Part shown: positions 25,471 through 38,469 of the stretch, one piece after another
How the letters are laid out: every line of letters starts with the position of its first letter
Position numbering within the stretch: position 1 is the first letter of the stretch
Source of the DNA: Brachionus koreanus
Lineage: Eukaryota; Rotifera; Eurotatoria; Ploima; Brachionidae
Direction of reading: 5' to 3'
Length of the DNA: 58,918 bases
Assembly: GCA_016987375.1 (NCBI GenBank)
Contig: PJRA01000519.1
Coordinates: 23,679-82,596, forward strand
The notes under the pieces: generated by a model
Seen by the model: the letters and a program-made list of their open reading frames with translations, nothing else
The model's database searches: none
Told to the model about the DNA's origin: nothing
Translations under genes and position numbers: made by a program

Positions 25471-25550
25471 ACTGCAATAGCCTAAATGGCTAAGCGCATT
25501 TTTGCGCTGGTATAAAGCACTATATCGCAGTAACTACTACTACTACTATA
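25471..25550 (+). repeat. tRNA-like 61-nt cloverleaf followed by (CTA)n, possible SINE
   Basis: Bases 25471-25531 can fold like a small tRNA. The outer stem is ACTGCAA/TCGCAGT (6 of 7 pairs). A D-like arm is GCC-TAAAT-GGC. A central arm AGCGC/GCGCT has a 6-nt loop, and a weak fourth arm is TATA/TATA. TAGCCTAAATGG fits a Pol III A-box pattern; I see no good B box. It is followed by repeated CTA units to about 25550, as in SINE tails. It starts 30 bp after the transposase relic, so it could instead be part of that transposon's terminus. The anticodon loop is not canonical, so I do not call a functional tRNA. Confidence 0.4.
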
Positions 25551-27522
25551 GCCTAATGTGTGCTTTTTTATTTATTTTAACAGGTTAAAGCAATGACTAA
25601 TGGTTCCAATGGCTAAAAATATCTTTTCAAATATTATTAGATTCATAAAAAACACAAAAAAAACTAAGGTTTTCGATGGTCAACTATCATATTGAGGCGC
25701 CTTTATGAACAAAAAATTTAATGGCATGTAATTATAGATATTAGCGTTTCTTTTGCTAGATGATTTGTTTATATTCGATCTTGGTTTTGGTGTCTCATTA
25801 GAATTTTTACAAAATAAAAATAATTAGCTAAAAATGCCTAGATATTTAAGAGAAAAAGCTCAACATTTAACCAGTGAAGCTAACAGCCGAAGAGTATTTT
25901 GTGCAAGTTTCATGTAACTAATAGGTAAATCTTAGTTAGAACAATAATTAATTAAAATTAGTCATTATTTTAAAAAAATCGCTTTTGAATATGCATGTTT
26001 TAAAATAGCTTATATTCGCGGAACTTAGTTACTATGGTTTCAATTCAACAAAAATTTTTAATATATTTTTTTATAGCGTTAATGTTTAAGATTAACAAAT
26101 TATAACTTCATTTTCAAATCAAAAAATATTTTTCAATCTAAAATATTTAAAATAAAATTTACTTAGTGATAAATTTTTTTTAAAGCAAAACATAAAATCA
26201 AAATAATTCATAAAACATTAATTTATACGAAAAATTCTTTCGAAAGATATGAGGACTTAAATTTATTTTAAATTAGTCAAATAACTCGTGTACGATAAAA
26301 TTAAAGTAAAGAAGGTATATCTTTTTTTTTTAATAATTTAAAGAGAAAATTACAAATAATATTTAAATTGATCGAAGAAGTTGGTGTAGCAAAACTTAAT
26401 CGCTCATTGATCTTAAAAAAATTTTAGAATTTCATTGAAAATATGAATATGTAAAGCATTGAGTAAGACATTCAAAATTTAGGATTACGAGCGTGCTAAA
26501 ATTTGTAAAAATTTATTAAATTGGTAAATTTTAGTGAGTGTTCAAAAAGCTTAATTTTAATTTTTTCCAAAAATAATTTAAAAAACTGCTCTAAACAATA
26601 AAACAGATGATATTGCAAAGCATTCAAAAAAAGATCTTAAAGTTAATAAATTCAAAATTGATCGCTTCTCAAATTAATTAGCTTCAATAATTTTTTTTAA
26701 CTTAAAATATATTCGTCTTAATTTATTAATGTTAATTTTCTTTAAAAAATTAGCATTTATATATTGAAAATTTTTTTCTTATTTTAAGTTTTTTATTAAA
26801 ATGAAATCAAAAATGCTCGAGTTATTTTTTTTTGAGTAAGCTAAAGATTAAAAATTTTATTTTCTTGGTTCCTTAACAAATAATAAATTTTTTTCATTTT
26901 ATTCTTTATTTTAGTTTTTAAAAAAATTTTAATACATGAATTTTTGTTTTTAATTTTTTTTTAGCTGCAAAGATTAAAAGTATTTCATTATTAAGAGTTA
27001 GAAAAAGTTTTAAAAAATTTCTTTCAGTACTTGAATTTAAATCTTTAACAAATATTAACAATTAATTAAATTCAAAACAGAAGTTTTTTTATTTTTATCA
27101 AAACTCACCATTTTTCTCAAATCTTTAAAAAGGAATTTTTAATGCTTTATAGCTCAAAAAATTTAACATATTTTAATGCACTTCATTTTTGAATGCCAAG
27201 TCTACACTTTTCAGAAAATAAGAGACAATTTTAGCTTGAAAAGCATCATATATTTTTTAATTTTTCAATTTAAAATTATTTCATACAAGTTTTAGTAGAA
27301 ACGTTTAATAAAATTTGAAATAGTAGGCATTCAATATAAAAATTATGTTTTTTATTTTGTTTCAATAAAACAAAAATTGAATAAAATATTTTAATTTTAG
27401 CAAATGTTAATTATAAATTTATTTGGGTCTAAACAAGATAAAATTGATTTGTATTAAACAAACCCTTTTTTTTGGTCAAACATCTATGAACAAAGAATAA
27501 AATTTTTTAGATTAGTTTTTTA
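25551..27522. other. AT-rich intergenic region
   Basis: No gene recognised. A splice acceptor-like AATTTTTTAG ends at 27510, 12 bp before the sugar-transporter start codon. As with HPD, this suggests a 5'-UTR intron or spliced-leader addition. The rest is simple AT-rich sequence with no clear repeats. Confidence 0.5.
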
Positions 27523-28821
27523 ATGAGTTTAAAACAATCGCTTTTAAATGAAGATTTTGTTATTATAAATGAAGAAATGAGCAGTAAAAATCCAATGTCG
27601 AGTTTGAAAAATTTGTTTCCAACAAAATTGAGTTTTGTTGTATTCATTGCCTATATGGCCTTGTTTATAAATCAAGGTAATTCTAGTTTAAAAATTTAAG
27701 CAGACTTTATTTTTATTTAAATTAGGTCTATTGGTAACGGCTAGTAAAAACAAAGAAAATAAATTTAACTACAATCCGATTACAGTGGTTCTTTTGACTG
27801 AATTTTTAAAGCTCGTTTTTTCGAGTGTAGCCTATTTAAAAAAGTAAAATCTCATAAATTTGAATTTATTCCTCTTTTATTTTTTATTTTTTTAGCAATT
27901 CTTTGTTCACAATGTGGAATGAACTATCAAAAAATCAGAAAAGTAATTAAATCTTAATTTTTAAAAATTTTATTAATCTAATTTGAATAAAAAAAAGTTT
28001 TTATGAAATATTTTGTTCCAAGTTTTTTGTACTGTTTATACAATAATTTAACTTTTGTGAATTTGAGCTCTTATGATCCGACAACTTATTTTCTTCTTCT
28101 TCAATTTCGAGTAGTAGTAACCGGCGTTGTTTTTCAAATTTTGTTTTCTAAACGTCTTAGCCAAATCCAATGGATGTCACTTATTTTGCTTACAGTGGGT
28201 TGTATCATAAAGCAAATAAGCTATTCACATGCATCCAATTCTACCAAAGAAATGCAATTAGGAGATTATCTAAATACTAGTTTAATTTTGATTCTTGTTC
28301 AAGTGTTCTCCTCTTGTTTTGCTGGCGTTTACAATGAGTATATACTAAAAGAAAAAGATAACAATGTAGACATAATGCTACAAAATGTATTTATGTATGT
28401 AGATTCGATAATATGCAATGTGCTTTTGCTATGTGTTTATGTACCTAATGATGGAAGCCGAGGCGGTCTTATTGAAGCATTTACTTATCAATCTCTAAGT
28501 GAAGTATTTCATCTTAAAGTTGTTCTAATTATGATCAACAATGCAGCAATCGGAATTGTGACAAGTTTTTTTCTAAAAAATTTGAATTCAATTTTAAAAA
28601 CTTTTGCCAGTGCACTGGAGCTAATGTTTACAGGTGTTCTTTCCTGGATAATATTCGACATTCCGCTTGATTTATCGACTGTGGTGGCCATTGGAATTGT
28701 ATCCCTAGCTACTTGGTTATATTCCAAAAACCCAGTACAAAATCCACCTCAAAATAATTCAAGTTATGCAGTGTATTCTTCGAATGATAAGTTAAAAAGC
28801 AATTTACAAAACAATGTTTAG
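27523..28821 (+). CDS. SLC35A-family nucleotide-sugar transporter (Golgi)
   Basis: Antiporter bringing a nucleotide sugar into the Golgi/ER lumen in exchange for the nucleoside monophosphate, feeding glycosylation. Exons 27523-27676, 27726-27843, 27896-27942 and 27998-28821 join in frame to 380 aa. About ten hydrophobic segments are visible, starting SFVVFIAYMALFINQG. Family motifs include ITVVLLTEFLKLVFS, FVPSFLYCLYNNLTFVNL, DPTTYFLLLQFRVVVTG, QIQWMSLILLTVGC, GVYNEYILKEK and the C-terminal IWIIFDIPLDL-like segment (here SWIIFDIPLDL). The short C-terminal tail is Asn/Ser-rich. Closest by memory to insect senju-like and CMP-sialate/UDP-galactose transporter-like members. The exact sugar cannot be assigned: these subfamilies are poor at predicting substrate. 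Introns are 49-55 bp. AATAAA signals lie at about 28917. Confidence 0.92.
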
Positions 28822-30039
28822 TAGATATATTATTGCATAATTTCTGATATTTAACTTAACCTATGTCAGAAATTTAATTTTTATCATGTTGAAATTTTAA
28901 TATTTAATTAGTTTTAAATAAAACCTTGTTAAATAAAATTTAAGATATTTTTATTTTTTTAAAATCACACAGTATAAAATAAAAAAATATATTAATGCTA
29001 ATCTTAAATACTTGTTTAGTATTTTAAATTAAAATTGTTTATAAAAACTCAAAATTTTACCAATTTCAAAATAATGAAAAATAAAAAGAATGATTTAAAA
29101 TTATCCAAAAAATTAATTTTTAATTTCCATTGACATTATTGACTTAATGGTTTTAACCCAATTTAAAAAAATTTTTATATTTTAATGAAATGTGTCAATA
29201 AAAACAAAGTATATCTAACCAAAGATCTAAAAAATTACCAAAACACATTCGATATTTGAGCTATTGACAATATACAAATACTCTATAATAGAAAGGATAT
29301 ACTTTTTACAATTTATTTTTAGCTTTAGATTAGAAAGTAGATACTTTTTGAGTTTTTAAGTACAAAAAGTATGTCTTTAAGTAAATTAAAAAGTATTTCT
29401 GACCTGAACCTTAAAAAATTATCCTAGTTTTTTTTCCATCATTGTCAATAGATGTGATATTTTAAAACCTGAAAGTCAGGCGTACCAAAAATTGAAAAGC
29501 ACACATATATACAAAATTACACTGCACCAAAAAAAATTATTCGAAATTTATTTAAAAATTTATTTTTTCCTTACAGAAATTTTTTTCATTTTAATGAATT
29601 TACAAACAAGAAACTTAAAATTTTTAAAATTTTACGTCCAATATTATTTTTCTTTAAATTTTACTTTGCTGTATTTTTAAATCAAGTGCTCCTAAATTTC
29701 AGGTCTATTTTAAAGGATGTTTTGTACGCCTACACCAAATAGAAAAAAAAAGAAAATGGTAAATATGCAGGATATAGGTTTACAACACTCATAGATCTTA
29801 CATATTCATCAAAAATTTTCGTGTAGAAATTTCTAAAAAAAATTTAACCAGTTATTTTCATCATTAGTTATCTATTTATTTATTTGTTTTCCTATGCTCC
29901 TTCAGATTAAAAAATAAAATTCATAATCAAAATATAAAATAATAAACAAATTTATTAAGTATAATTTAGAAACAGAAAAGGATATAAAAATATTAAAAAA
30001 ATACATAGAATGAGATAAAGAGTAACAGGATCCATTTGT

Positions 30040-30351
30040 TTAAATATCTGATGGCTTAGGAAAAAAGGAGAAAATAGTTAGGTAGCAATTACGCAATGGC
30101 CTCGGGTATTCGATATATATTGATTCGAAACCATCTTTGTATTCCTTCATCAGTCTCAAAACTAATGGAATGGAATGGTTCAGTCCTGTCCCAATATATC
30201 TCTCACTCAACTCAAAAAATCGATTTGAGACTGTTAGTAATTTTAAGTTATTAAAAGTTTCGTGATGCATGATATTGGAGGGAATATCATATTTTATTCT
30301 GAGTATATATCTTACTGCAGTATTCTGAAATGCTTGAAATTTGATATTTTT
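30040..30351 (-). pseudogene. Non-LTR reverse transcriptase C-terminal relic
   Basis: The minus-strand frame reads KNIKFQAFQNTAVRYILRIK, then YDIPSNIMHHE, then NRFFELSERYIGTGLNHSIP, ending shortly after EYPRPLRN. The order (FQxxQNxAxRxIL, then a short linker, then xRxxELxxRYI and a Pro-containing segment with EY) is the typical end of Jockey-like and related retrotransposon polymerases. It runs without a stop for about 100 codons, so it is less decayed than other RT pieces here. Downstream (30040 down to about 29900) is AT-rich and does not share the 3' tail of the other copies, so it is probably a different family. Confidence 0.7.
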
Positions 30352-33300
30352 TTCTGAAATCAGACTTCAAGTAAATTCAGTGACTTAAACATTTAGACTT
30401 AGACTTAAAATTGTGACTTTTAAACAAGTATGAGTAATTTAGGTGAATATGTAAAAGAATTAACTTTTTGGTCTCTGAAAATTTTCTTTTTTTTAAAAAT
30501 AAGAATATTTTGCAAAAATTTTTTATTCCACTTGGAAGATGCGATTTTTCCATTTGTTATTTTCATTTATAAGTAAACAAATAATTTTAAAAAAGTAATC
30601 ATTAATTTCCCATCAGAATGGCTTGCATTAAATTCATCGAATGACAAGAAAAAAAGCAGGGCTGTCCTAAAGTTTCTTTAAAAAAAAGGTCACAAAGTAT
30701 ATACCTTCTGTATTTTTTATGTTTTTCTAATCAAAAAGAATGTTCTTTTTGTACTTTTTAAGGTTTTAAGGAAGTAATCAATCATTGTCAGAATTTTAAT
30801 GGGAAATATAATAATCTTATCCAATTCGTTTTGACAAGAAAGACATTAAAGATACAGGAAGTTTATCTTTTGTTAACTGAGATTTAAAACAAATTTTCAA
30901 AAAGTTGAAAAGGTTTTTTTTAAGTGTCTTTTTAATAATAAAAACCTAAAAGGTATAGGAATTAATTCTAAGATTTAGAATAAAATTTAAAAATTTTTTG
31001 ACTGCCAAAATCACAAAAAATACAATAATTACATATTTTCTGGGCCAAATAAGAAAATTTTATAACCAAAAAAAAGATCCTTCCTATTATGAAGTATATT
31101 TTAGCTTTTATTGTCAATCAACTTTTTAAGGTCTAGACAGACCATTTTTAATCATGTAAATTCTTACAAAAATTACACTCAATCTGATGATGATTGAACC
31201 CATAAAATATTTATTTTTCAATAAAATAAAAAAATATTGAAAAAAGAAAAAAATTTCACTTTTTTTTGTTCAAAATATATCTTTTTCTGCTCAACATAAG
31301 TTCCATAAATCAGCATAATTTAAGAAGAAAACTATTTTTCGGCATGCATGCGTGCACACCCAAAATTTCTCTTGGTCTCTCTTAAAATATTAAGCTTGTT
31401 TACTTTCGAATTAATTAAATAATGTTGAAAGAACGGTGAAAAAAAATTGGCATTTTAATAAAAATAATTGCCAAAATTGTCTATAAAAAAAACAATTTTT
31501 TAGGAAAGCCATTAGCAATACATTAAAATATCATAAACATTAATGTTCTTATTTAAATCTGTTTTTTTTTTATGAAAAAGATAATCAAATTGTTTAAGTA
31601 AAGATTAAAGATAAGAACAACTTATTGTTTTTCTTAGCATATGCTTTGAACCAATTCGGTTTCAAAGTGCTTCTCTAATTTTTTCGAGTGAATGGATTTT
31701 CCAGATTAAAATTTGTTTGTATATTAAAAAAAGATTTTATTAGTTTTTATCTTTTTAATTTTTTTAAAAACACGTTTTATTGAATAAGAACTATTAGTGG
31801 TAATTAGAGAAATTAATCTAATTTTACAATAATTATAAAAATGTGTGAAATAAAAAATAGCTGATTTATCTTAAAATTTTACAAATTATTAAGTATTTTT
31901 GAAATTAAATAAAGAAAAGGCTTTAATACAAAGTGATAAAATGTTAAAAAATGTTAAGCAAGTAGTAAATATGTTACCTGCTAATTAAAAAAAAACTAAC
32001 TAAAAGGTGACTCTTTATTTAAAATTATTTAAAAATTTAAGCTCAAACTTTCAAGAGGTTTTAAAAAGCGTATAACATTTTTTTCCATTACATAATAATT
32101 AATTTGAACGCTTTTTTTCATCTTTTTCAAATGCACTCAAATGCAAACCTTAAAAAAAAAGTTTTTTGATTGATATTTTCCATTTGATAATTTGAAAAAA
32201 ATTTAAAAATCTTTTAGAATTTTTTTTTCTAACTTGGGTGATTTATTTATAACAAATAAATGTAAAAATATGATGAATGCCTTATTAGATAAGTTTGTTT
32301 TTTGTGTGTTTCAAGCAAATATTTGTATGAACCGGAGCAAATGTTGTTAGTATAAATCATTTAGCTTAAGCTTATATAGACAATGTTCTTAACCAAACTC
32401 GGTACCGATCAAAAAGAATAAATTACCATAATTATTTTTTTTATCATATTCATCTTTTATTCCAGACAAAAACTCCACTTAAACATTGTATATTCTATCC
32501 TCAAATGGTTAAACTTGCTCGTCATAATACTTACTTAAGATAAAATCTGTAATCTTATACCGAGGACTTCTAAAAAGCTTTTAGATAAGTATAGTTTATT
32601 TTATTTTATGCTTGGGTGGGAGTAATACGGTTCATTCAAAGTAAATAATTTAGCTTTTGGCAAAAATATTTGAACAAGTCTTAGAAATTTTACGCCAAGA
32701 AATATCAAGGTTTCTACTAGATTGAATTCTAAGTAATTGCATAATAGAGACAAAACAATGCATGCTAGTGATAAAATCAAATTTAATAATATCTCATATA
32801 TTTTTTATTTTTAATCAAAATAAAATAGGCTAGGATTAGTATTAGGCGATTAAACTGGTCAATTGACCTATTTAATTCTAATTAATTTGAAATTTTTTTT
32901 TTTTGCTTGAAAAAAAATTATTCAATTGTGTCTTAAACAGTTAGTTACTTTTTCAATTTTTAAATTCTGTATTAGATATGGCTTTAAAATAATTAGAAGC
33001 AAAAAAAAAGTAAAATTTAATTTCAGGCATTTATATTTAGCCAAAACTTAAGCGATAATTAATTAAATATCTAATTTTAATCTAATGAAAAACATTATAA
33101 AGAGTGCTCATTTTTTTGAAAATATTTTGAATCTATAAAAAAAATTATTGTACCCTATTTTAATGTTCGTTTTAACTTCAAAGACAACAAAATTACTTAG
33201 CAGTGTAAACTTGACTCAATTGGTTGCTTTGCTTTATCTAAAAGTGAATTGACTTAATATTAAGATGATGATCTAAAAATAAATTAAGCTTGTTTTGAGA

Positions 33301-36300
33301 TTTAGAAAAGCTGATTTTTTTTGTTCAAAGTTATTTGAAGGATTTACAATGTTTGGATTTAGATTCTTCATAATTTTATGTTTAATCAAGCTTAGATTTT
33401 TTCATATTATTCAAATTATACCAAATTTAAAGAATTAAATTCTAATAAAACATAGATAAAGATTTTTAAAGTTATCAAAAGACTATTTTAATACATTATA
33501 TATTTTTTTGATTTTGCTATAGTTTGAACCCAAGTAATGCTTTAATTAATTTATTTTATTTTTATTTTATATCTGTAAGATAGTGATTTTTTAATTTAAA
33601 ATAAGAAAAATCTTAAAACAAAACTTGCTTTAATGTTAAATTTTATAATCATCAGTTTGGAATAATTAAAAAAAGAACTTAAAATAAAATAAAAATCTAT
33701 TAAAATTCGATTAATCTCTGCTAAAATTTATTTTTATAAGATTTTAATTTAATCTTATTTTTTAATTTTACTAGCAAGTTTTTTCTATTGTGAGTTAGAA
33801 TTTCTGATCAAAAAAATAAATTAGGAGAAAAATTCAAGTAAAATTTTAAGAATTTTTTTTGTTTTTATTAATTTACTGATAATTTTTATTTTTGTAATTA
33901 TTTTAGAACTAATAATTTTTTATAGCTTTTTCTCAATTAAATATCAAATTTTATTTGAAAGTAATAAACAGCAGTTATAAAATTTTATTTACTTTCATTA
34001 AGAGCTTCAAAATGATGACATCAATGATCCAACTGTTTTTTTTTTCAATTAAATAGCTTAATTATTTCAAGAAATAAGTGTTCAAAAATGTTTGTAACTA
34101 TTTAATAAAGAGCTTTTCGAATTTTTCAAAATCAGTACACAAGATAATATTGCATTCTATTTTAATCTACATGGGTTTTTTTTATTTGTGATTAATTATT
34201 TGATATTTAAGACAAGTATTTAGTTCAAAAATTTTTAGTTGCCAATTGAGCATACCTTTATTTCAAAGAGTGAATATTTTTTTCTATTAAATTAAAAATT
34301 AAAACCTAATTTTTTAAGAAATCTTATATTTTGGTTAGTAAATATTCACTCTTGTTCTAAAACAAATAAAATAATTTCTAAAAACCCAAAAAATTAAATA
34401 TTCTACAAGGTCTTATCACAACAAAAGTATAAAAAAATAATAATCATTAATTTTTATCGACTTATTTTCCCAATAAGTAAATCTTCAATAATTTAAAATC
34501 TAGAATACAAATCTGTCTATGGTTGAGTTTATTTTTATGATTGCCTTTTAATCAAAGAACGTATTTTCTGAAAGAATTTGTTGTTATAATTTTATTGAGT
34601 TAATTTTCAAACTGATTTAACTAGAAAATAGATAGATTTTTTGTTTTTTAAAAGCTTTTATGCTAATTGGCAGTATATTAAATGAATTCTAGGAATTAAT
34701 TGCAATTCAGATTATTAATAGTATGCTTTAATTTTATTCATGGTAATAAAAGCACTTTTAAAAATACTGCGACCCTTTCAGGTAATGGCAGTAAATGAGA
34801 CTTTTTTGAGCCATTTGTCTATGTTAATTTTGAAGTTTTTAATTGATTTCAAATTGACGGTGTATTGAGATAGACTATTCCAAACATTAATCATATTTTT
34901 TAAGAAATTATATCATTGCATTCATTAAAACTGATGATAATGTAATATATTTGTATGTAAATGTAAGTACCAAAAAGTAAATATTTTTGTATGCTCTTTT
35001 TGTATTAAATTTCAAAATGCCATTTATGGGTGTTTTTTTCGAAAGCTAATTCTTTTAGGAAAAATTTCATCTAAAAAATAAAAGTTATCAGTTTTAAATC
35101 AAATATTACCAAAATTGAACAAAAAAATTATTAATAAAGTATTTTGGATTTTGTTGTAAAACTTCTTTTTGTTTAATTCATTTTAAATTTTAAAATTTTA
35201 GATTAATAGCTATCTTTAAATTTAGTTTTTTAGCTATAAGCTGTTCTAATCTCAAAATATTTAGCTAGAAACACGAATATACAAAAGATAATCTTCTTTA
35301 TTCTTAATTTTCTCAGAAAAAAACAATTTTTCTATTAAGTGTATAACTGGTTAAAAAATAGAGTCGAAAATTTTCCTTTTTTCCAAATAAAGAAAATTAG
35401 CGTAAAGTATCTCTTTTTTTCTTAATTAAGAAAATTTTGTTCTATTTAAAAGTCTTAACCACCTATTATTCATTTGTCTTAGATTTTTAAAATATGGTTT
35501 AAAATTTTCATTTGCTATTTATTTATCTGTCATTCTCTTTATTTTACTATATTGATATTTTCGGCAATTGTAAGACTTGTGATCATAGATATTTTAAAAT
35601 TTTGTTCAAAAAGGCAACTAAAAAAAGATAATTTTTTTTCTAGGAAGAACTTATTTTATGACTAAAATAAGTCAATTTTAAAAAAAAGCTAATTTATTTG
35701 CGAATGAATCAAAAGTGTGTAATAGTGTGCATTAGATTTTGAATAAAAAATTTTGTATATTTTGGAGCCATAAATTTGTGAAAATTTATAAGAATTTGCA
35801 TAAATTTTTTACTGAAGATTCGAAAAAATAAATTTTTTTATGACACTTTAAATCTCTTGAGACTAAAGAATGGATATTCCCATTATTTTGTTTAAATAAT
35901 AACTTCTTATCCACTTAAACGAATTTAATAACTTGGTACTTATAGCAAATAAAGCCTCAAAAAGTAATCAAGCAGCTTGATCTATTCAAAAGCTTAAATA
36001 AAATATTCAGTCTAACATTGTACTTAGCAGCACTTTTAATAAATTTAAATTTTTGTTGGAACAACTCATGCATTTCGTTTGTTTAGTAGCTAAACTGTTA
36101 AATTAAATCAAAATAATGTTAAAAATCAATATTTACTAAAAACTTTATAAAAATTTTTAATATTGTTCGTCTTTTTTTTTTCATTTTTTATTCTAATTTA
36201 AAATTTAAATTAAAAAAAAATTATTTAAAACTTAAAAAATAAAAAAAAGATAAAAAAAATTTTGCCTTTAAAATTTTATTTAAATTACTTCGCTAAAGTT

Positions 36301-36486
36301 TTATTTTTATTAATTTCACAATGTGTGAGGCCCAGATTAATATGCAATCAAGTTTTTGCCTATTAAGAAACTTATTTTTATGATTCAAGGACATGTTTTA
36401 AAAAGTCATAGCTCACAAGCAAAGCCATAGCCGTGGAGAAAATAAAGTTTGAAAAAATTTCTTTTATTCTGATATTCAATTCTTTT

Positions 36487-36611
36487 ATCTATCGAATTTT
36501 TTTTTGTTAAAAACTTTTCAAATTTCATTTTTGTACACGGCCATCAAAATGGCCAAAATGGTCAAAATTTTGTCGGTTTAGTGGGCTTTACTGACGGTAA
36601 CCAACACTATT
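36487..36611. repeat. Palindromic repeat family, copy 1
   Basis: Contains ATCTATCGAATTT, TTTTTGTACACGGCCATCAA, AATGGCC and TGACGGTAACCAACACTATT. Each block recurs, partly inverted, in the element at 40989-41177. Shared order and flanks show a dispersed repeat rather than chance. No coding capacity. Confidence 0.6.
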
Positions 36612-37839
36612 TTCATCATAAAAATTTTAAGACTTGTAAAATAAAGTCATATTTGCAGACTTAGGCTTTAAAAAATATCTTTGGAAGCGTAAATTTTGTA
36701 CCATGATTTATCGGGCTGCAATTTTCAAAATATTTTATTTCAATTTTTAGGATTTTTTTTTTGTAAAAAATAAAAAAATAGATACCCGAAAAATGCACAC
36801 CTGGGTGTATTCTAAAAAATAGCATTCTGGTTGAATTCAGTTATATGTCAAAAAATTCGTCTTTTTCTGCTCTTTTAATTGAGTAATTATTTTTGATTTT
36901 TTTATATTGATAAAAGATTAAATTTTCAAAAAAAACAAATTTAAAATTAAAACACCCGGAAGTATTTTTAAAAGTAAGCTTGAACACCCACCAAATTATT
37001 TTGAATTTGAATTAAGCACAAAAAAATATCAAGGGTCGACCCTATAGTTAAAGTCAAATTAGTTTCATTCTTAAAGAAAAGCCAATAAATAGATCCAAAA
37101 TCTTTAAGCCTTTTAACGCCCCCAGTTTTATTATTAAATGTTTAAAAAAAAAACATATTTTTGGATAACCTTCTTAATTAAAAGCTAAATTTCGAATTAA
37201 TTTTAAAGCAAACTTGATTTTTCACAGAAATTAATTTATTTTACAATTTTTGATTAAAATTTTTCAAAATTTAGTACTGTTTTTTTGGTTTATAAAACTT
37301 TTTTGATTTAAAATGATTTAATTCATGTGGTGAATTTAAATTATAATACTCGTAAAACAAAACTTTTACAAAAATTGAAATTAAGATCTTATAATTTTTT
37401 CTACTAGATTCTTATGGATTATTATCAATTCAAGCAGATAATATAACTAACGTTAATACTAAGTAGATTAAAAAAGCAAGCATTTTTTAACTGATCAAAT
37501 TTACTAATTTTTTGAAAAATTAAAAAAAATTTCTGTCATTTCATATTTTTAGGTGTGCATTTTTCAGGTATCCAAAAAAATTAAAAAAAACGATAATAAT
37601 CTTTTTTTCGGTACTTAATTTAAATTGAATAGAAATTTGTTGCTTGAAATATTGACTTTTTTGGGTCTGATTTAAAATGGTATTATTTGTTTTCAAATAA
37701 AAATTTCTGGCCTATCCTTAAATTCAGGCATTTTATTCATAAATTGGCCTTTTTCTACTGAACAGGGTTCTTAAAATAATCATATTTGTTTATAAAAATT
37801 ATGTTGAGCATACGGATTATAAAATCGGTTATTTGAGTT

Positions 37840-38469
37840 CACACGCGGATGACTAGTTGTCAGCTAAGAGTAATACTAATTCGAATAACAATGAGAAATT
37901 TTACACAAATATAGATTTCGAACGTGCTCCGGTCGATTGAGCGAATAAAGCTCCCTCTCCCCCTTTAATCACTACACTCAACTAACCCAGTCTATTCATC
38001 ATAGGAAAAACTTATCTTGATCATAAACAAAATTATAATTCAAAACTAATCTAAAGACAACATAAATAGACCCAGGTCTATCTTCAATTAGAAATATACA
38101 TAAAATATATAACAATAAACATAGACTAAATTCAATGCTATAGTCAAGAGAGAAAAAGAAAGAGAGATGGAGAAAAAAAATGAGAACAAATTCATAATTT
38201 CTAATCTATATACATACAATAGATTTGATTGAAATCAAACACGATCCATTCTCAATTTCAAATGGTCAGATGGGCACATAACGGAGCTTTATCTCTTCTC
38301 TTGCTAGGCATTTTTCTTCCATATCTCTTCATATTACTCACATACGCCATAATCACCTTTTTATTTTTTAGATAAAATGTAAAATTAATTATAATTGCTT
38401 CAAAAGAAAAAATATATTAAATATATCAGTCAAATTTAAAAGAAATCTTTTTTTTTGTTATTGCGAAAT
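37840..38469 (+). promoter_or_regulatory. Putative promoter and 5'-UTR region of the MRCK gene
   Basis: From about 37840 the composition changes from A/T runs to mixed, locally C-rich sequence (e.g. CTCCCTCTCCCCCTTTAATC at about 37951-37970) with purine-rich AGAGAGAAAAAGAAAGAGAG near 38147. It extends to the start codon of the kinase gene. A 3' splice site-like TTATTTTTTAG ends at 38371. An ATG immediately followed by TAA (38377-38382) would be a minimal upstream start-stop if transcribed. The boundaries and promoter role are inferences from position and composition. Confidence 0.4.

Larger units (their letters stand above)
28822..38469. other. Long AT-rich intergenic region with TE scraps
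   Basis: About 9.6 kb without a recognisable cellular gene. It contains a reverse-transcriptase relic (30040-30351, minus), a copy of a palindromic repeat (about 36487-36611) and, at its right end, the promoter/5'-UTR region of the MRCK gene (37840-38469). Open frames of 60-75 codons elsewhere are low-complexity and AT-driven. I see no tRNA, CRISPR or satellite array. Confidence 0.55.

Noticed and set aside
25471..25531. Functional tRNA gene
   Set aside because: Six-base central loop, no good B box and weak T arm; called tRNA-like only.
28822..38469. A hidden undescribed gene system in the long intergenic region
   Set aside because: No conserved motifs, no long frames, no regular repeats; only TE fragments and AT-rich sequence. 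CRISPR-like spacing was looked for and not found.
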